Of a stretch of DNA of 64,000 nt, positions 49,387 through 58,327 are shown one piece after another (positions within the stretch are counted from its first letter, which is position 1; the number at the start of each line of letters is the position of its first letter). The notes under the pieces were generated by a model, which saw only the letters and a list, made by a program, of their open reading frames with translations, was not told the origin of the DNA and searched no databases. A program made the translations under genes and the position numbers. Location of the stretch: assembly GCF_016406145.1 (NCBI RefSeq), contig NZ_CP066306.1, positions 1,922,001 through 1,986,000 of the forward strand. Reading direction: 5' to 3'. This stretch comes from Pseudomonas putida (GTDB lineage: Bacteria > Pseudomonadota > Gammaproteobacteria > Pseudomonadales > Pseudomonadaceae).

Positions 49387-49595
49387 AGTCCTGGCGCGGT
49401 GCTGTGCAAGGTTCGGGGCAAGGCGACTGGCAGGTACTGCGCAAGCTTCCTCGGTTCATCTGTCAACAACATGAATGGATGACAGAAACGCTATCCATAC
49501 TCCGTTGGAGGCGCGGCATTCTATCACGCCGATGCCTTGGCGCCAGCGCGTCGCGATCTGACAACGCCATCACTCACTAAGTTCGCGCTTAGACG

Positions 49596-49607
49596 ATTGT
49601 CGACAAT
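49596..49607. promoter_or_regulatory. Perfect palindrome, operator candidate for the prp regulator
   Basis: ATTGTCGACAAT is a perfect 12-base palindrome 73 bases before the gntR start, matching the TTGT-N2-ACAA layout bound by FCD-type GntR proteins. A second imperfect copy (TTGTTGACA on the minus strand, 49671-49679) abuts the start codon. Confidence 0.6.
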
Positions 49608-49667
49608 GTTCATTTTATCTTTGACTGGATGAGCTTGTTTCGCTAGTTTCTTCTCAAGAGCTTATCA

Positions 49668-49680
49668 AGGTGTCAACAAT
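49668..49680. promoter_or_regulatory. Second operator half overlapping the gntR translation start
   Basis: GGTGTCAACAAT ends directly at the ATG (49681) and repeats one half and most of the other half of the palindrome at 49596. A regulator bound here would block initiation of its own gene and of prpB. Confidence 0.45.
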
Positions 49681-50385
49681 ATGCTGGACCTCATTACCCC
49701 CAGCCCCTCAGCGTCGGATGAAACGGAAACCTTGTCCGAGAATGTCTTCCGGCGCATTCAGGCCGCGATCGTCAAGGGGGAAATAGCCCCAGGCAGCAAA
49801 ATCTCCGAGCCGGAGCTTGCGCGCACCTACGGCATCAGCCGGGGTCCGCTGCGTGAGGCCATCCATCGCCTGGAGGGTCAGCGCCTGCTGGTGCGGGTGC
49901 CCCATGTAGGCGCGCGCGTGGTGTCGCTCAGCCATGCTGAACTGATCGAGCTGTATGAAATCCGTGAGTCGCTGGAAGGCATGGCGTGCCGACTGGCCGC
50001 CGAGCGGATGAGCCAGGTTGATATCGACGAGCTGCGTCGGGTGCTGGACACCCACGAGCGCGACGCAGCGTTCCAGGCGGGGGTGGGCTACTACCAACAG
50101 GAAGGCGATTACGACTTCCATTACCGGATCATCCAGGGCAGCGGCAACCAGACCCTGGTCAAGATGCTCTGCGGCGAGCTGTACCAGCTGGTGCGCATGT
50201 ACCGCATCCAGTTTTCCGCCACGCCCAACCGTCCGCGCCAGGCCTTTGCCGAACACCACCGCATTCTCGATGCCATCGCCGATCGTGACGGCGAGCTTGC
50301 CGAACTCCTGATGCGCCGCCACATCGGCGCGTCCAAACGCAACATCGAGCGTCACTACCTGGACGCCAACAACAATAGCCTTTGA
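49681..50385 (+). CDS. GntR family (FCD) regulator of the methylcitrate operon
   Basis: A 234-residue FCD regulator: winged helix-turn-helix at about residues 18-85 (TYGISRGPLREAIHRLEGQRLL), then the FCD domain with Asp/His metal ligands (DYDFHYRIIQ, AEHHRILDAI, MRRHIGASKRNIERH). It is the first gene of the prp operon, 8 bases before prpB, with a perfect palindromic operator in its upstream region. In place of the sigma-54 PrpR of enterobacteria, pseudomonads use such a GntR regulator; the effector is probably 2-methylcitrate, by analogy. Autoregulation is inferred. Confidence 0.9.
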   Translation: MLDLITPSPSASDETETLSENVFRRIQAAIVKGEIAPGSKISEPELARTYGISRGPLREAIHRLEGQRLLVRVPHVGARVVSLSHAELIELYEIRESLEGMACRLAAERMSQVDIDELRRVLDTHERDAAFQAGVGYYQQEGDYDFHYRIIQGSGNQTLVKMLCGELYQLVRMYRIQFSATPNRPRQAFAEHHRILDAIADRDGELAELLMRRHIGASKRNIERHYLDANNNSL

Positions 50386-50393
50386 GGTGAGAA

Positions 50394-51284
50394 ATGACTG
50401 TGAAGAGCACCCCTGGTCAGCGTTTTCGCGATGCCGTTGCCGCCGAACATCCCCTGCAGGTGGTCGGCGCCATCAACGCCAACCATGCGCTGCTGGCCAA
50501 GCGCGCCGGCTTCAAGGCCATCTACCTGTCCGGTGGTGGTGTCGCCGCCGGTTCGCTGGGCTTGCCGGACCTGGGCATCACCGGTCTTGATGACGTGCTG
50601 ACCGATGTGCGGCGCATCACTGACGTCTGCGATCTGCCCTTACTGGTAGATGTCGACACCGGCTTCGGGGCCTCGGCATTCAACGTTGCGCGCACTGTGC
50701 GTTCGATGAGCAAGTTCGGTGCTGCCGCCATCCATATCGAAGACCAGGTAGGCGCCAAGCGCTGCGGCCACCGTCCGAACAAGGAGATCGTCTCCCAGCA
50801 GGAGATGGTCGACCGCATCAAGGCTGCGGTCGATGCGCGTACCGATGACAGCTTCGTGATCATGGCGCGTACCGATGCCCTGGCCGTGGAAGGCCTGAAC
50901 GCAGCGCTGGATCGCGCCGCCGCCTGCATCGAGGCCGGCGCTGACATGATTTTCCCTGAAGCCATCACCGAGCTGCAGATGTACAAGACCTTCGCCGACC
51001 GGGTGAAGGCGCCGATCCTGGCCAACATTACCGAATTCGGTGCGACGCCGCTGTTCACCACCCAAGAGCTGGCTGGTGTGGACGTGTCGTTGGTGCTGTA
51101 CCCGCTGTCGGCGTTCCGTGCCATGAACAAGGCGGCCGAGAATGTCTACACCGCGCTGCGTCGCGACGGCACGCAGAAGAATGTGATCGACACCATGCAG
51201 ACCCGCATGGAGCTCTACGATGCCATCGGCTACCACGCCTTCGAGCAGAGCCTCGATGCGCTGTTTGCGCAGAAAAAAGGTTGA
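50394..51284 (+). CDS. prpB: 2-Methylisocitrate lyase
   Basis: A 296-residue member of the isocitrate lyase superfamily that cleaves 2-methylisocitrate to pyruvate and succinate, the last step of the methylcitrate cycle. The catalytic motif KRCGH (about residues 122-126) with its active-site Cys, the metal-binding Asp in VDVDTGFG and the loop [10 protein letters not shown] are all present. Length fits PrpB. GAGGTGA lies 3 bases before the ATG. The neighbouring gntR and prpC genes complete the pathway. The enzyme is cytoplasmic, Mg-dependent. Confidence 0.95.
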   Translation: MTVKSTPGQRFRDAVAAEHPLQVVGAINANHALLAKRAGFKAIYLSGGGVAAGSLGLPDLGITGLDDVLTDVRRITDVCDLPLLVDVDTGFGASAFNVARTVRSMSKFGAAAIHIEDQVGAKRCGHRPNKEIVSQQEMVDRIKAAVDARTDDSFVIMARTDALAVEGLNAALDRAAACIEAGADMIFPEAITELQMYKTFADRVKAPILANITEFGATPLFTTQELAGVDVSLVLYPLSAFRAMNKAAENVYTALRRDGTQKNVIDTMQTRMELYDAIGYHAFEQSLDALFAQKKG

Positions 51285-51299
51285 GCCAATGCTGGCCTC

Positions 51300-51369
51300 A
51301 TCGCCGGCAAGCCGGCTACCACAGGTACAGCGCCAAGGTTGAGCCTGTGGGAGCCGGCTTGCCGGCGAT
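51300..51369. repeat. REPIN between prpB and prpC
   Basis: ATCGCCGGCAAGCCGGCT and AGCCGGCTTGCCGGCGAT are perfectly complementary and extend through one mismatch to CCACAGG/CCTGTGG. The loop between is about 18 bases. It starts 15 bases after the prpB stop. Confidence 0.85.
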
Positions 51370-51438
51370 AGGGCCGGTACAGGCACCCTGAATTAGCCAG
51401 AACGATATCCATAACAAATTCAAAAAAGGAGAAACACC

Positions 51439-52566
51439 ATGGCCGAAGCAAAAGTACTCAGTGGCGCGGGCCTGCGTGGCCAGGTGGCCGGCCAGACTGC
51501 ACTGTCGACCGTCGGCCAGGCCGGTGCCGGCCTGACTTACCGGGGCTATGATGTGCGCGACCTGGCGGCAGGCGCCGAATTTGAAGAAGTGGCGTACCTG
51601 CTGCTGTACGGCGAGTTGCCCAGCAAGGCAGAACTTGCCGATTACAAACACAGGCTCAAGGGCCTGCGCGACCTGCCGCAGGCGCTGAAGGAAGTGCTCG
51701 AGCGCATTCCGCGCGATGCGCACCCGATGGACGTCATGCGCACCGGCTGCTCGGTGCTGGGTACGCTGGAACCAGAGTTGACCTTCGACGCGCAGCACGA
51801 CAAGACCGATCGCCTGCTGGCGCTGTTCCCGGCGGTGATGTGCTATTGGTACCGCTTCACCCACCATGGCGTACGTATCGACTGCACCAGCGACGAAGAC
51901 ACCCTGGGCGGCCATTTCCTGCACCTGCTGCACGGCAAGAAGCCGAGCGAGTTACATGTCAAGGTAATGAACGTTTCGCTGATCCTGTATGCAGAGCACG
52001 AGTTCAACGCATCGACCTTCACCGCCCGAGTCTGCGCCTCGACGCTGTCGGACCTGTACTCCTGCATCACCGCGGCCATCGGCTCGCTGCGCGGCCCACT
52101 GCACGGCGGCGCCAACGAGGCGGCGATGGAGCTGATCGAGCGCTTCCAGAGCCCGCAGGAAGCCACCGCAGAATTGCTGCGCATGCTCGAGCGCAAGGAC
52201 AAGATCATGGGCTTCGGTCATGCCATCTATAAAGAGTCCGACCCGCGCAACGAGGTGATCAAGGGTTGGTCGAAGCAGCTGGCCGACGCAGTCGGTGACA
52301 AGGTGCTGTTCCCGGTTTCCGAAGCCATAGACAAGACCATGTGGGAGCAGAAGCGTCTGTTCCCCAACGCCGATTTCTACCATGCCTCGGCGTATCACTT
52401 CATGGGTATCCCGACCAAGCTGTTCACCCCGATCTTTGTCTGCTCGCGCCTGACCGGCTGGGCAGCGCACGTGTTCGAACAACGCGCCAACAACCGCATC
52501 ATCCGCCCCAGCGCCGAGTATATCGGCGTCGAGCAGCGCCAGTTCGTGCCAATCGAGCAGCGCTGA
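51439..52566 (+). CDS. prpC: 2-Methylcitrate synthase
   Basis: A 375-residue citrate-synthase-family enzyme that condenses propionyl-CoA with oxaloacetate to 2-methylcitrate. Length and sequence (LSTVGQAGAGLTYRGYD, RGPLHGGANEAAM, FGHAIYKESDPR, RLTGWAAHVFEQ) match PrpC rather than GltA. The catalytic His in LHGGAN and in FGHAIY and the Asp near the C-terminus are in place. AAGGAG lies 7 bases before the ATG. It is the third gene of the prp operon. Confidence 0.95.
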   Translation: MAEAKVLSGAGLRGQVAGQTALSTVGQAGAGLTYRGYDVRDLAAGAEFEEVAYLLLYGELPSKAELADYKHRLKGLRDLPQALKEVLERIPRDAHPMDVMRTGCSVLGTLEPELTFDAQHDKTDRLLALFPAVMCYWYRFTHHGVRIDCTSDEDTLGGHFLHLLHGKKPSELHVKVMNVSLILYAEHEFNASTFTARVCASTLSDLYSCITAAIGSLRGPLHGGANEAAMELIERFQSPQEATAELLRMLERKDKIMGFGHAIYKESDPRNEVIKGWSKQLADAVGDKVLFPVSEAIDKTMWEQKRLFPNADFYHASAYHFMGIPTKLFTPIFVCSRLTGWAAHVFEQRANNRIIRPSAEYIGVEQRQFVPIEQR

Positions 52567-52586
52567 AACAGCAGGCGCTGTAGCGA

Positions 52587-52662
52587 ACCTGTGGGAGGCG
52601 GCTTGCCGGCGATGAAGGCGCCGCCTGATCCGGCCATATCGCTGGCAAGCCGGCTCCCGTAG
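52587..52662. repeat. REP pair between prpC and acnD
   Basis: CCTGTGGGAGGCGGCTTGCCGGCGAT (about 52588-52613) and ATCGCTGGCAAGCCGGCTCCC (about 52638-52658) are imperfectly complementary, separated by about 24 bases. It is a diverged member of the same REPIN family. Confidence 0.7.
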
Positions 52663-52720
52663 TGATTGAAGCGTCTGTGCGTTTATCCACGACCGTACCG
52701 TGACCGAGCCCGATAATTCT

Positions 52721-55309
52721 ATGAACACTGCATACCGCAAAGCCCTGCCAGGCACTGACCTGGACTATTTCGACGCCCGTGCTGCGGTCGAGGCCATCAA
52801 GCCCGGTGCCTACGACAGCCTGCCTTACACCTCGCGCGTGCTCGCCGAAAACCTGGTGCGCCGCTGCGACCCTGCAACCCTGAGCGCCTCGCTCGGCCAG
52901 CTGATCGAACGCAAGCGTGATCTTGACTTCCCGTGGTTCCCGGCCCGCGTGGTGTGCCACGACATCCTCGGCCAGACCGCGCTGGTCGACCTCGCCGGCC
53001 TGCGTGACGCCATCGCCGAAAAAGGCGGCGACCCGGCGGCGGTCAACCCTGTCGTGCCGGTGCAACTGATCGTCGATCACTCGCTGGCCGTCGAGTGCGG
53101 TGGCTTCGACCCGCAGGCCTTTGACAAGAACCGCGCCATCGAAGACCGTCGCAACGAAGACCGCTTCCATTTCATCAACTGGACCAAGAAGGCGTTCAAG
53201 AACGTCGATGTGATCCAGCCCGGTAACGGCATCATGCACCAGATCAATCTGGAGAAAATGTCGCCGGTAATTCACAACGATCGCGGTGTTGCCTACCCGG
53301 ACACCTGCGTGGGCACCGACAGCCATACTCCACATGTCGACGCCCTGGGCGTGATCGCCATCGGCGTCGGCGGCCTCGAAGCTGAAAATGTCATGCTGGG
53401 CCGCGCCTCCTGGATGCGCCTGCCGGAAATTGTCGGCGTGGAGCTCAGCGGCAAGCTGGCGCCCAACATCACCGCCACCGACCTGGTGCTGGCCTTGACC
53501 GAGTTCCTGCGCAAGCAGAAGGTGGTTGGCGCCTACCTTGAGTTCTACGGCGAAGGTGCACGCGCCCTGACCCTCGGCGACCGTGCGACCATCTCCAACA
53601 TGGCACCGGAATATGGTGCAACCGCTGCAATGTTCGCCATCGACCAGCAAACCATCGACTACCTGAAACTGACCGGCCGTGAAGATCAGCAGGTTAAACT
53701 GGTGGAGACCTACGCCAAGGCCACGGGTTTGTGGGCTGACGCGTTGGTGAAGGCCGAATACGAACGCGTGCTGAGCTTCGACCTGTCGAGCGTGGTGCGC
53801 AACATGGCCGGGCCGTCCAACCCGCATGCCCGTGTTGCCACCAGTGAGCTGGCAGCCAAGGGCATCGCTGGTGCCTGGGACGAGATACCGGGGCAGATGC
53901 CTGACGGCGCAGTGATCATCGCTGCGATTACCAGTTGCACCAACACCAGCAACCCGCGCAACGTGATCGCAGCTGGCCTGCTGGCACGCAATGCCAACAA
54001 GCTCGGCCTGGCACGCAAGCCGTGGGTCAAGTCTTCGCTCGCGCCCGGCTCCAAGGCAGTGCAGCTGTACCTGGAGGAAGCGGGGCTGGAGAAGGAGCTG
54101 GAGCAACTGGGCTTCGGTATCGTCGCTTTCGCCTGCACCACCTGCAACGGCATGTCCGGTGCTTTGGACCCGGTGATTCAGCAGGAAATCATCGACCGTG
54201 ACCTCTACGCGACGGCGGTGCTCTCGGGCAACCGCAACTTCGATGGGCGCATCCACCCGTACGCCAAGCAGGCATTCCTCGCTTCGCCGCCGCTGGTGGT
54301 GGCCTATGCCATTGCCGGCACTATCCGCTTCGACATCGAGAAGGATGTACTGGGCGTAGTCGATGGTCAGGAGATCCGCCTCAAGGACATCTGGCCAAGC
54401 GACGAAGAGATCGACGCGGTGGTGCGCGCGGCGGTCAAACCGGAGCAGTTCCGCAAGGTCTACATCCCGATGTTCGCTATCGAGGAAGACCGTGGGCCGA
54501 AAGTGGCGCCGCTTTACGAGTGGCGTCCGATGAGTACCTATATCCGCCGCCCGCCCTACTGGGAAGGCGCCCTGGCCGGTGAGCGCACGTTGCGCGGCAT
54601 GCGTCCGTTGGCGGTGCTGCCGGACAACATCACCACCGACCACCTGTCACCTTCCAATGCCATTCTGCTCGACAGCGCGGCGGGTGAATACCTGGCCAAG
54701 ATGGGCTTGCCGGAGGAGGACTTCAACTCCTACGCCACGCACCGCGGCGACCACCTGACGGCACAGCGTGCCACATTCGCCAACCCCAAGCTGTTCAACG
54801 AGATGGTGCGCAAACCCGATGGCAGCGTGCAGCAGGGTTCGCTGGCGCGCCTGGAGCCGGAGGGCAAGGTGACCCGGATGTGGGAAGCCATCGAAACCTA
54901 CATGCAGCGCAAGCAGCCGCTGATCATCGTTGCCGGTGCCGACTATGGGCAAGGCTCGTCCCGCGACTGGGCGGCCAAGGGCGTGCGGCTGGCGGGCGTC
55001 GAGGCGATCGTGGCCGAAGGCTTCGAGCGCATTCACCGCACCAACCTGGTGGGCATGGGCGTCCTGCCGCTGGAATTCCTGCCGGGGACCGACCGCAAGA
55101 CCCTGGGCCTGGATGGCAGCGAGACCTATGACGTGGCAGGTGAGCGCAAGCCGCGTGCAACCCTGACGCTGGTGGTTACGCGCCGCAATGGCGAACGGGT
55201 CGAGGTGCCGGTGACCTGCCGGCTCGATACCGCCGAAGAGGTGTCGATCTACGAGGCGGGCGGGGTACTGCAGCGCTTCGCCCAGGATTTCCTCGAAGCC
55301 ACCGCCTGA
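52721..55309 (+). CDS. acnD: 2-Methylcitrate dehydratase AcnD (Fe-S aconitase family)
   Basis: An 862-residue aconitase-superfamily enzyme that dehydrates 2-methylcitrate with a [4Fe-4S] cluster. The cluster ligands are seen in ITSCTNTSNP (Cys about residue 413) and ACTTCNGMSG (CxxC about 479-482). The swivel domain shows GADYGQGSSRDWAA. It works with PrpF, encoded next. The chosen ATG (52721) gives the expected MNTAYRK start; an upstream GTG at 52700 is also in frame. Its ribosome-binding site is weak. PrpD later in the operon is a second, unrelated dehydratase. Confidence 0.93.
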   Translation: MNTAYRKALPGTDLDYFDARAAVEAIKPGAYDSLPYTSRVLAENLVRRCDPATLSASLGQLIERKRDLDFPWFPARVVCHDILGQTALVDLAGLRDAIAEKGGDPAAVNPVVPVQLIVDHSLAVECGGFDPQAFDKNRAIEDRRNEDRFHFINWTKKAFKNVDVIQPGNGIMHQINLEKMSPVIHNDRGVAYPDTCVGTDSHTPHVDALGVIAIGVGGLEAENVMLGRASWMRLPEIVGVELSGKLAPNITATDLVLALTEFLRKQKVVGAYLEFYGEGARALTLGDRATISNMAPEYGATAAMFAIDQQTIDYLKLTGREDQQVKLVETYAKATGLWADALVKAEYERVLSFDLSSVVRNMAGPSNPHARVATSELAAKGIAGAWDEIPGQMPDGAVIIAAITSCTNTSNPRNVIAAGLLARNANKLGLARKPWVKSSLAPGSKAVQLYLEEAGLEKELEQLGFGIVAFACTTCNGMSGALDPVIQQEIIDRDLYATAVLSGNRNFDGRIHPYAKQAFLASPPLVVAYAIAGTIRFDIEKDVLGVVDGQEIRLKDIWPSDEEIDAVVRAAVKPEQFRKVYIPMFAIEEDRGPKVAPLYEWRPMSTYIRRPPYWEGALAGERTLRGMRPLAVLPDNITTDHLSPSNAILLDSAAGEYLAKMGLPEEDFNSYATHRGDHLTAQRATFANPKLFNEMVRKPDGSVQQGSLARLEPEGKVTRMWEAIETYMQRKQPLIIVAGADYGQGSSRDWAAKGVRLAGVEAIVAEGFERIHRTNLVGMGVLPLEFLPGTDRKTLGLDGSETYDVAGERKPRATLTLVVTRRNGERVEVPVTCRLDTAEEVSIYEAGGVLQRFAQDFLEATA

Positions 55310-55335
55310 GCTTGAAAAGCGGGGCCGCGTTGCGG

Positions 55336-55398
55336 CCCTTTCGCGACGCAAGGCCGCTCCTACCGGAGCTGTAGGAGCGGCCTTGCGTCGCGAAAGGG
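55336..55398. repeat. REPIN between acnD and prpF, second REP type
   Basis: Perfect 28-base arms (CCCTTTCGCGACGCAAGGCC...CTAC / GTAGGAGCGG...GCGAAAGGG) surround a 7-base loop. The hairpin GGGCCGC/GCGGCCC adjoins on the left (55322-55338). This is a different REP sequence family from the other copies. Confidence 0.88.
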
Positions 55399-55448
55399 CT
55401 GCAGAGCAGCCACAGGGTATTTCGCCGGACTATCAGGACAGCACAACC

Positions 55449-56639
55449 ATGGCACACGCACCACAAATCAAGATCCCCGCCACCTACATCCGCGGCGGCA
55501 CCAGCAAAGGCGTGTTCTTCCGCCTGCAAGACCTCCCTGAACCAGCTCAAGCCCCAGGGCCGGCCCGTGACGCACTGCTACTGCGGGTCATCGGCAGCCC
55601 TGACCCCTATGCCAAGCAGATCGACGGCATGGGTGGCGCCACTTCAAGCACCAGCAAAACCGTGATCCTGTCGCAAAGCACCAGGCCCGACCACGACGTC
55701 GACTACCTGTTCGGCCAGGTAGCCATCGACAAGGCCTTCGTCGACTGGAGCGGCAACTGCGGCAACCTGTCTGCTGCTGTCGGCTCGTTCGCCATCAGCA
55801 GTGGCTTGGTCGAGCCGTCGCGCATCCCGCGCAATGGCGTTGCCACCGTGCGTATCTGGCAGGCCAATATAGGCAAGACCATCATCGCTCATGTGCCGAT
55901 CACCGAGGGCCAAGTGCAGGAAACCGGCGACTTCGAGCTCGACGGTGTGACGTTCCCGGCGGCAGAGGTGCAACTGGAATTCCTTGATCCGGCGGCCGAT
56001 GAGGGTGAAGGCGGCGGTGCGATGTTCCCTACCGGTAACCTGGTGGATGACCTGGAAGTGCCCGGTGTCGGTACCTTCAAAGCCACCTTGATCAACGCCG
56101 GTATCCCGACCATTTTCGTCAATGCCTCCGATATCGGTTATGCCGGCACCGAGCTGCAGGATGCGATCAACGGCGATGCGCAAGCGCTGACGCGTTTCGA
56201 GGCGATCCGTGCCCATGGCGCCGTGCGCATGGGGCTGATCGAACATGTCGACCAGGCGGCCGGGCGTCAGCACACGCCGAAGGTGGCTTTCGTTGCGCCG
56301 CCAAGCACCTACACTGCGTCCAGTGGCAAGGCTGTCGAGGCGGCTGACATCGACCTGCTGGTGCGTGCACTTTCCATGGGCAAGTTGCACCACGCGATGA
56401 TGGGTACTGCTGCGGTGGCCATCGGTACCGCTGCTGCCATTCCAGGTACGCTGGTCAACCTCGCTGCTGGCGGGGGCGAGCGCAGTGCCGTGCGCTTCGG
56501 CCATCCCTCCGGCACCTTGCGGGTCGGGGCTCAGGCCAGCCAGGTGGATGGCGAGTGGACGGTCACCAAGGCAATCATGAGTCGTAGTGCCCGGGTGTTG
56601 ATGGAAGGCTGGGTAAGGGTGCCTGGCGACAGCTTCTGA
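55449..56639 (+). CDS. prpF: 2-Methylaconitate cis-trans isomerase PrpF
   Basis: A 396-residue PrpF/AcnD accessory protein of the diaminopimelate-epimerase-like fold. It isomerises the AcnD product so that aconitase can hydrate it. The N-terminal IRGGTSKGVFF with the Ser-Lys-Gly segment and GNCGNLSAAVG with its Cys near residue 105 fit the family, as does the size. AGGA lies 10 bases before the ATG at 55449; upstream in-frame codons within the REPIN-bearing spacer are rejected. It sits between acnD and prpD. Confidence 0.93.
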   Translation: MAHAPQIKIPATYIRGGTSKGVFFRLQDLPEPAQAPGPARDALLLRVIGSPDPYAKQIDGMGGATSSTSKTVILSQSTRPDHDVDYLFGQVAIDKAFVDWSGNCGNLSAAVGSFAISSGLVEPSRIPRNGVATVRIWQANIGKTIIAHVPITEGQVQETGDFELDGVTFPAAEVQLEFLDPAADEGEGGGAMFPTGNLVDDLEVPGVGTFKATLINAGIPTIFVNASDIGYAGTELQDAINGDAQALTRFEAIRAHGAVRMGLIEHVDQAAGRQHTPKVAFVAPPSTYTASSGKAVEAADIDLLVRALSMGKLHHAMMGTAAVAIGTAAAIPGTLVNLAAGGGERSAVRFGHPSGTLRVGAQASQVDGEWTVTKAIMSRSARVLMEGWVRVPGDSF

Positions 56640-56683
56640 CGCACCATTGGCGCTTGGCTTTGAATCAGCAAGGCCGCTGCGCG

Positions 56684-56746
56684 GCCCATCGCCGGCAAGC
56701 CGGTGCCTGCAGTGGTCTTGTGGGCGCCGGCTTGCCGGCGATGGGC
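56684..56746. repeat. REPIN between prpF and prpD
   Basis: GCCCATCGCCGGCAAGCCGG and CCGGCTTGCCGGCGATGGGC are perfectly complementary, with about a 23-base loop. It belongs to the same REP family as 46251 and 51300. Confidence 0.85.
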
Positions 56747-56777
56747 TGCGTAGCAGCCCCAATCAAAGGAGCTGCAA

Positions 56778-58262
56778 ATGAGCGCCAACGTAGACCTGAA
56801 CGAGCGCCCTGACTATGACGTGGTGCTGCAAACCCTTGCCGATTACGTTCTCACCTACCGCGTCGAGTCCCCCGAGGCGTTGGACACCGCGCGCAGTTGC
56901 CTGATGGACACCTTGGGCTGCGGCCTGCTGGCCCTGCGCTTTCCAGAGTGCACCAAGCACCTCGGCCCGCTGGTGGAGGGCACAGTGGTACCCAACGGCG
57001 CCCGGGTGCCCGGCACCAGTTACCGGCTCGATCCGGTCAAGGCCGCCTGGGATATCGGCTGCACCGTACGTTGGCTTGATTACAACGACACCTGGCTTGC
57101 CGCAGAGTGGGCCCACCCTTCCGATAACCTAGGGGGGATCCTTGCGGTAGCTGATCACTTGTCGCAAAAACGGGTGGCCAAGGGTGAAGGCCCGCTGTTC
57201 ATGCGCGAAGTGCTCGAGGCCATGGTCATGGCCCATGAGATACAGGGTGTGCTGGCGCTGGAAAACGCCTTCAATCGCGTCGGCCTGGACCACGTGCTGC
57301 TGGTCAAGGTGGCCTCCACAGCCGTGTGCGCCAAGTTGATGGGTGCCAATCGTGAACAACTGCTCTCGGCCTTGTCCCACGCCTTTGTCGATGGCCAGGC
57401 GCTGCGCACCTACCGTCATGCACCCAACGCCGGCTCACGCAAGTCGTGGGCTGCCGGTGATGCTTCCAGCCGGGGCGTACGCCTGGCCGATATCGCGCTG
57501 CGTGGCGAGATGGGTGTGCCCGGGGTGCTGACCGCGCCGCAGTGGGGTTTTTATGATGTGTCGTTCAGCCATACCAACAAGGACCTGGCGCTCAAGCCTT
57601 CTGCCCAGCAGGCGCTGCGCATACCGCAGGCGTTGGCCAGCTACGTGATGGAGAACGTGTTGTTCAAGGTCAGTTTCCCGGCCGAGTTCCACGCCCAGAC
57701 CGCCTGCGAAGCCGCTGTGAGCCTGCACCCGCAAGTGCGCAACCGTCTGCACGAAGTCGACCGTATCGTCATCACGACCCAGGAATCAGCCATTCGCATC
57801 ATTTCCAAGGTCGGCCCGCTGGCCAATGCTGCTGACCGCGACCACTGCCTGCAGTACATGGTGGCGGTGCCGCTTATATTCGGCCATCTGGTGGCCGAGC
57901 ATTACGAAGATGCCTTCCACGCCGCCCACCCGAGCATCGACCGTCTGCGCGAAAAGATGGAGGTGGTCGAGGACCCTCGTTTCAGCCGCGAATACCTGGA
58001 GCCGGACAAGCGCTCGATCGCCAATGGCTTGCAGGTGTTCTTCAAGGATGGCAGCAGTACCGAACAGGTGGTGGTGGAATACCCGGTCGGGCACCGGCGC
58101 CGGCGCGGGGAGGGCATCCCCTTGCTGGAGGCCAAGTTCAGGGACAACCTGGCGACGCGGTTTGCGCCCCAGCGTTGCCTGGAGATTTTCGAGCTGTGCG
58201 AGGATCAACAGCGGCTGGAGGGTACGGCGGTACACCGGTTTGTGGATTTGTTCGTGACCTGA
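56778..58262 (+). CDS. prpD: 2-Methylcitrate dehydratase PrpD
   Basis: A 494-residue MmgE/PrpD family dehydratase, the second and iron-sulfur-free route from 2-methylcitrate to 2-methylaconitate. The family blocks [30 protein letters not shown] and [13 protein letters not shown] are present. AAAGGAG lies 6 bases before the ATG. It is the last gene of the operon, so this strain keeps both AcnD-PrpF and PrpD, which can be redundant. A strong terminator follows and acnB converges on it. Confidence 0.93.
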   Translation: MSANVDLNERPDYDVVLQTLADYVLTYRVESPEALDTARSCLMDTLGCGLLALRFPECTKHLGPLVEGTVVPNGARVPGTSYRLDPVKAAWDIGCTVRWLDYNDTWLAAEWAHPSDNLGGILAVADHLSQKRVAKGEGPLFMREVLEAMVMAHEIQGVLALENAFNRVGLDHVLLVKVASTAVCAKLMGANREQLLSALSHAFVDGQALRTYRHAPNAGSRKSWAAGDASSRGVRLADIALRGEMGVPGVLTAPQWGFYDVSFSHTNKDLALKPSAQQALRIPQALASYVMENVLFKVSFPAEFHAQTACEAAVSLHPQVRNRLHEVDRIVITTQESAIRIISKVGPLANAADRDHCLQYMVAVPLIFGHLVAEHYEDAFHAAHPSIDRLREKMEVVEDPRFSREYLEPDKRSIANGLQVFFKDGSSTEQVVVEYPVGHRRRRGEGIPLLEAKFRDNLATRFAPQRCLEIFELCEDQQRLEGTAVHRFVDLFVT

Positions 58263-58277
58263 GGCGAGCAAGAGCAA

Positions 58278-58310
58278 TAAAAAACCCCGGCATTCATGCC
58301 GGGGTTTTTC
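58278..58310. terminator. Bidirectional terminator between prpD and acnB
   Basis: AAAAACCCCGGCAT / ATGCCGGGGTTTTT with a 2-base loop; A-run on the left and T-run on the right. Confidence 0.9.
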
Positions 58311-58327
58311 TTGAAGCGTACTGCTGA

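Noticed and set aside
52700..52720. GTG at 52700 as the acnD start
   Set aside because: The ATG at 52721 begins the conserved N-terminus; the extra seven residues are not typical.
46251..56746. Repeated palindromes considered as a CRISPR array
   Set aside because: They are dispersed REP/REPIN pairs with unrelated spacing, not tandem repeats with spacers, and no cas genes are nearby.
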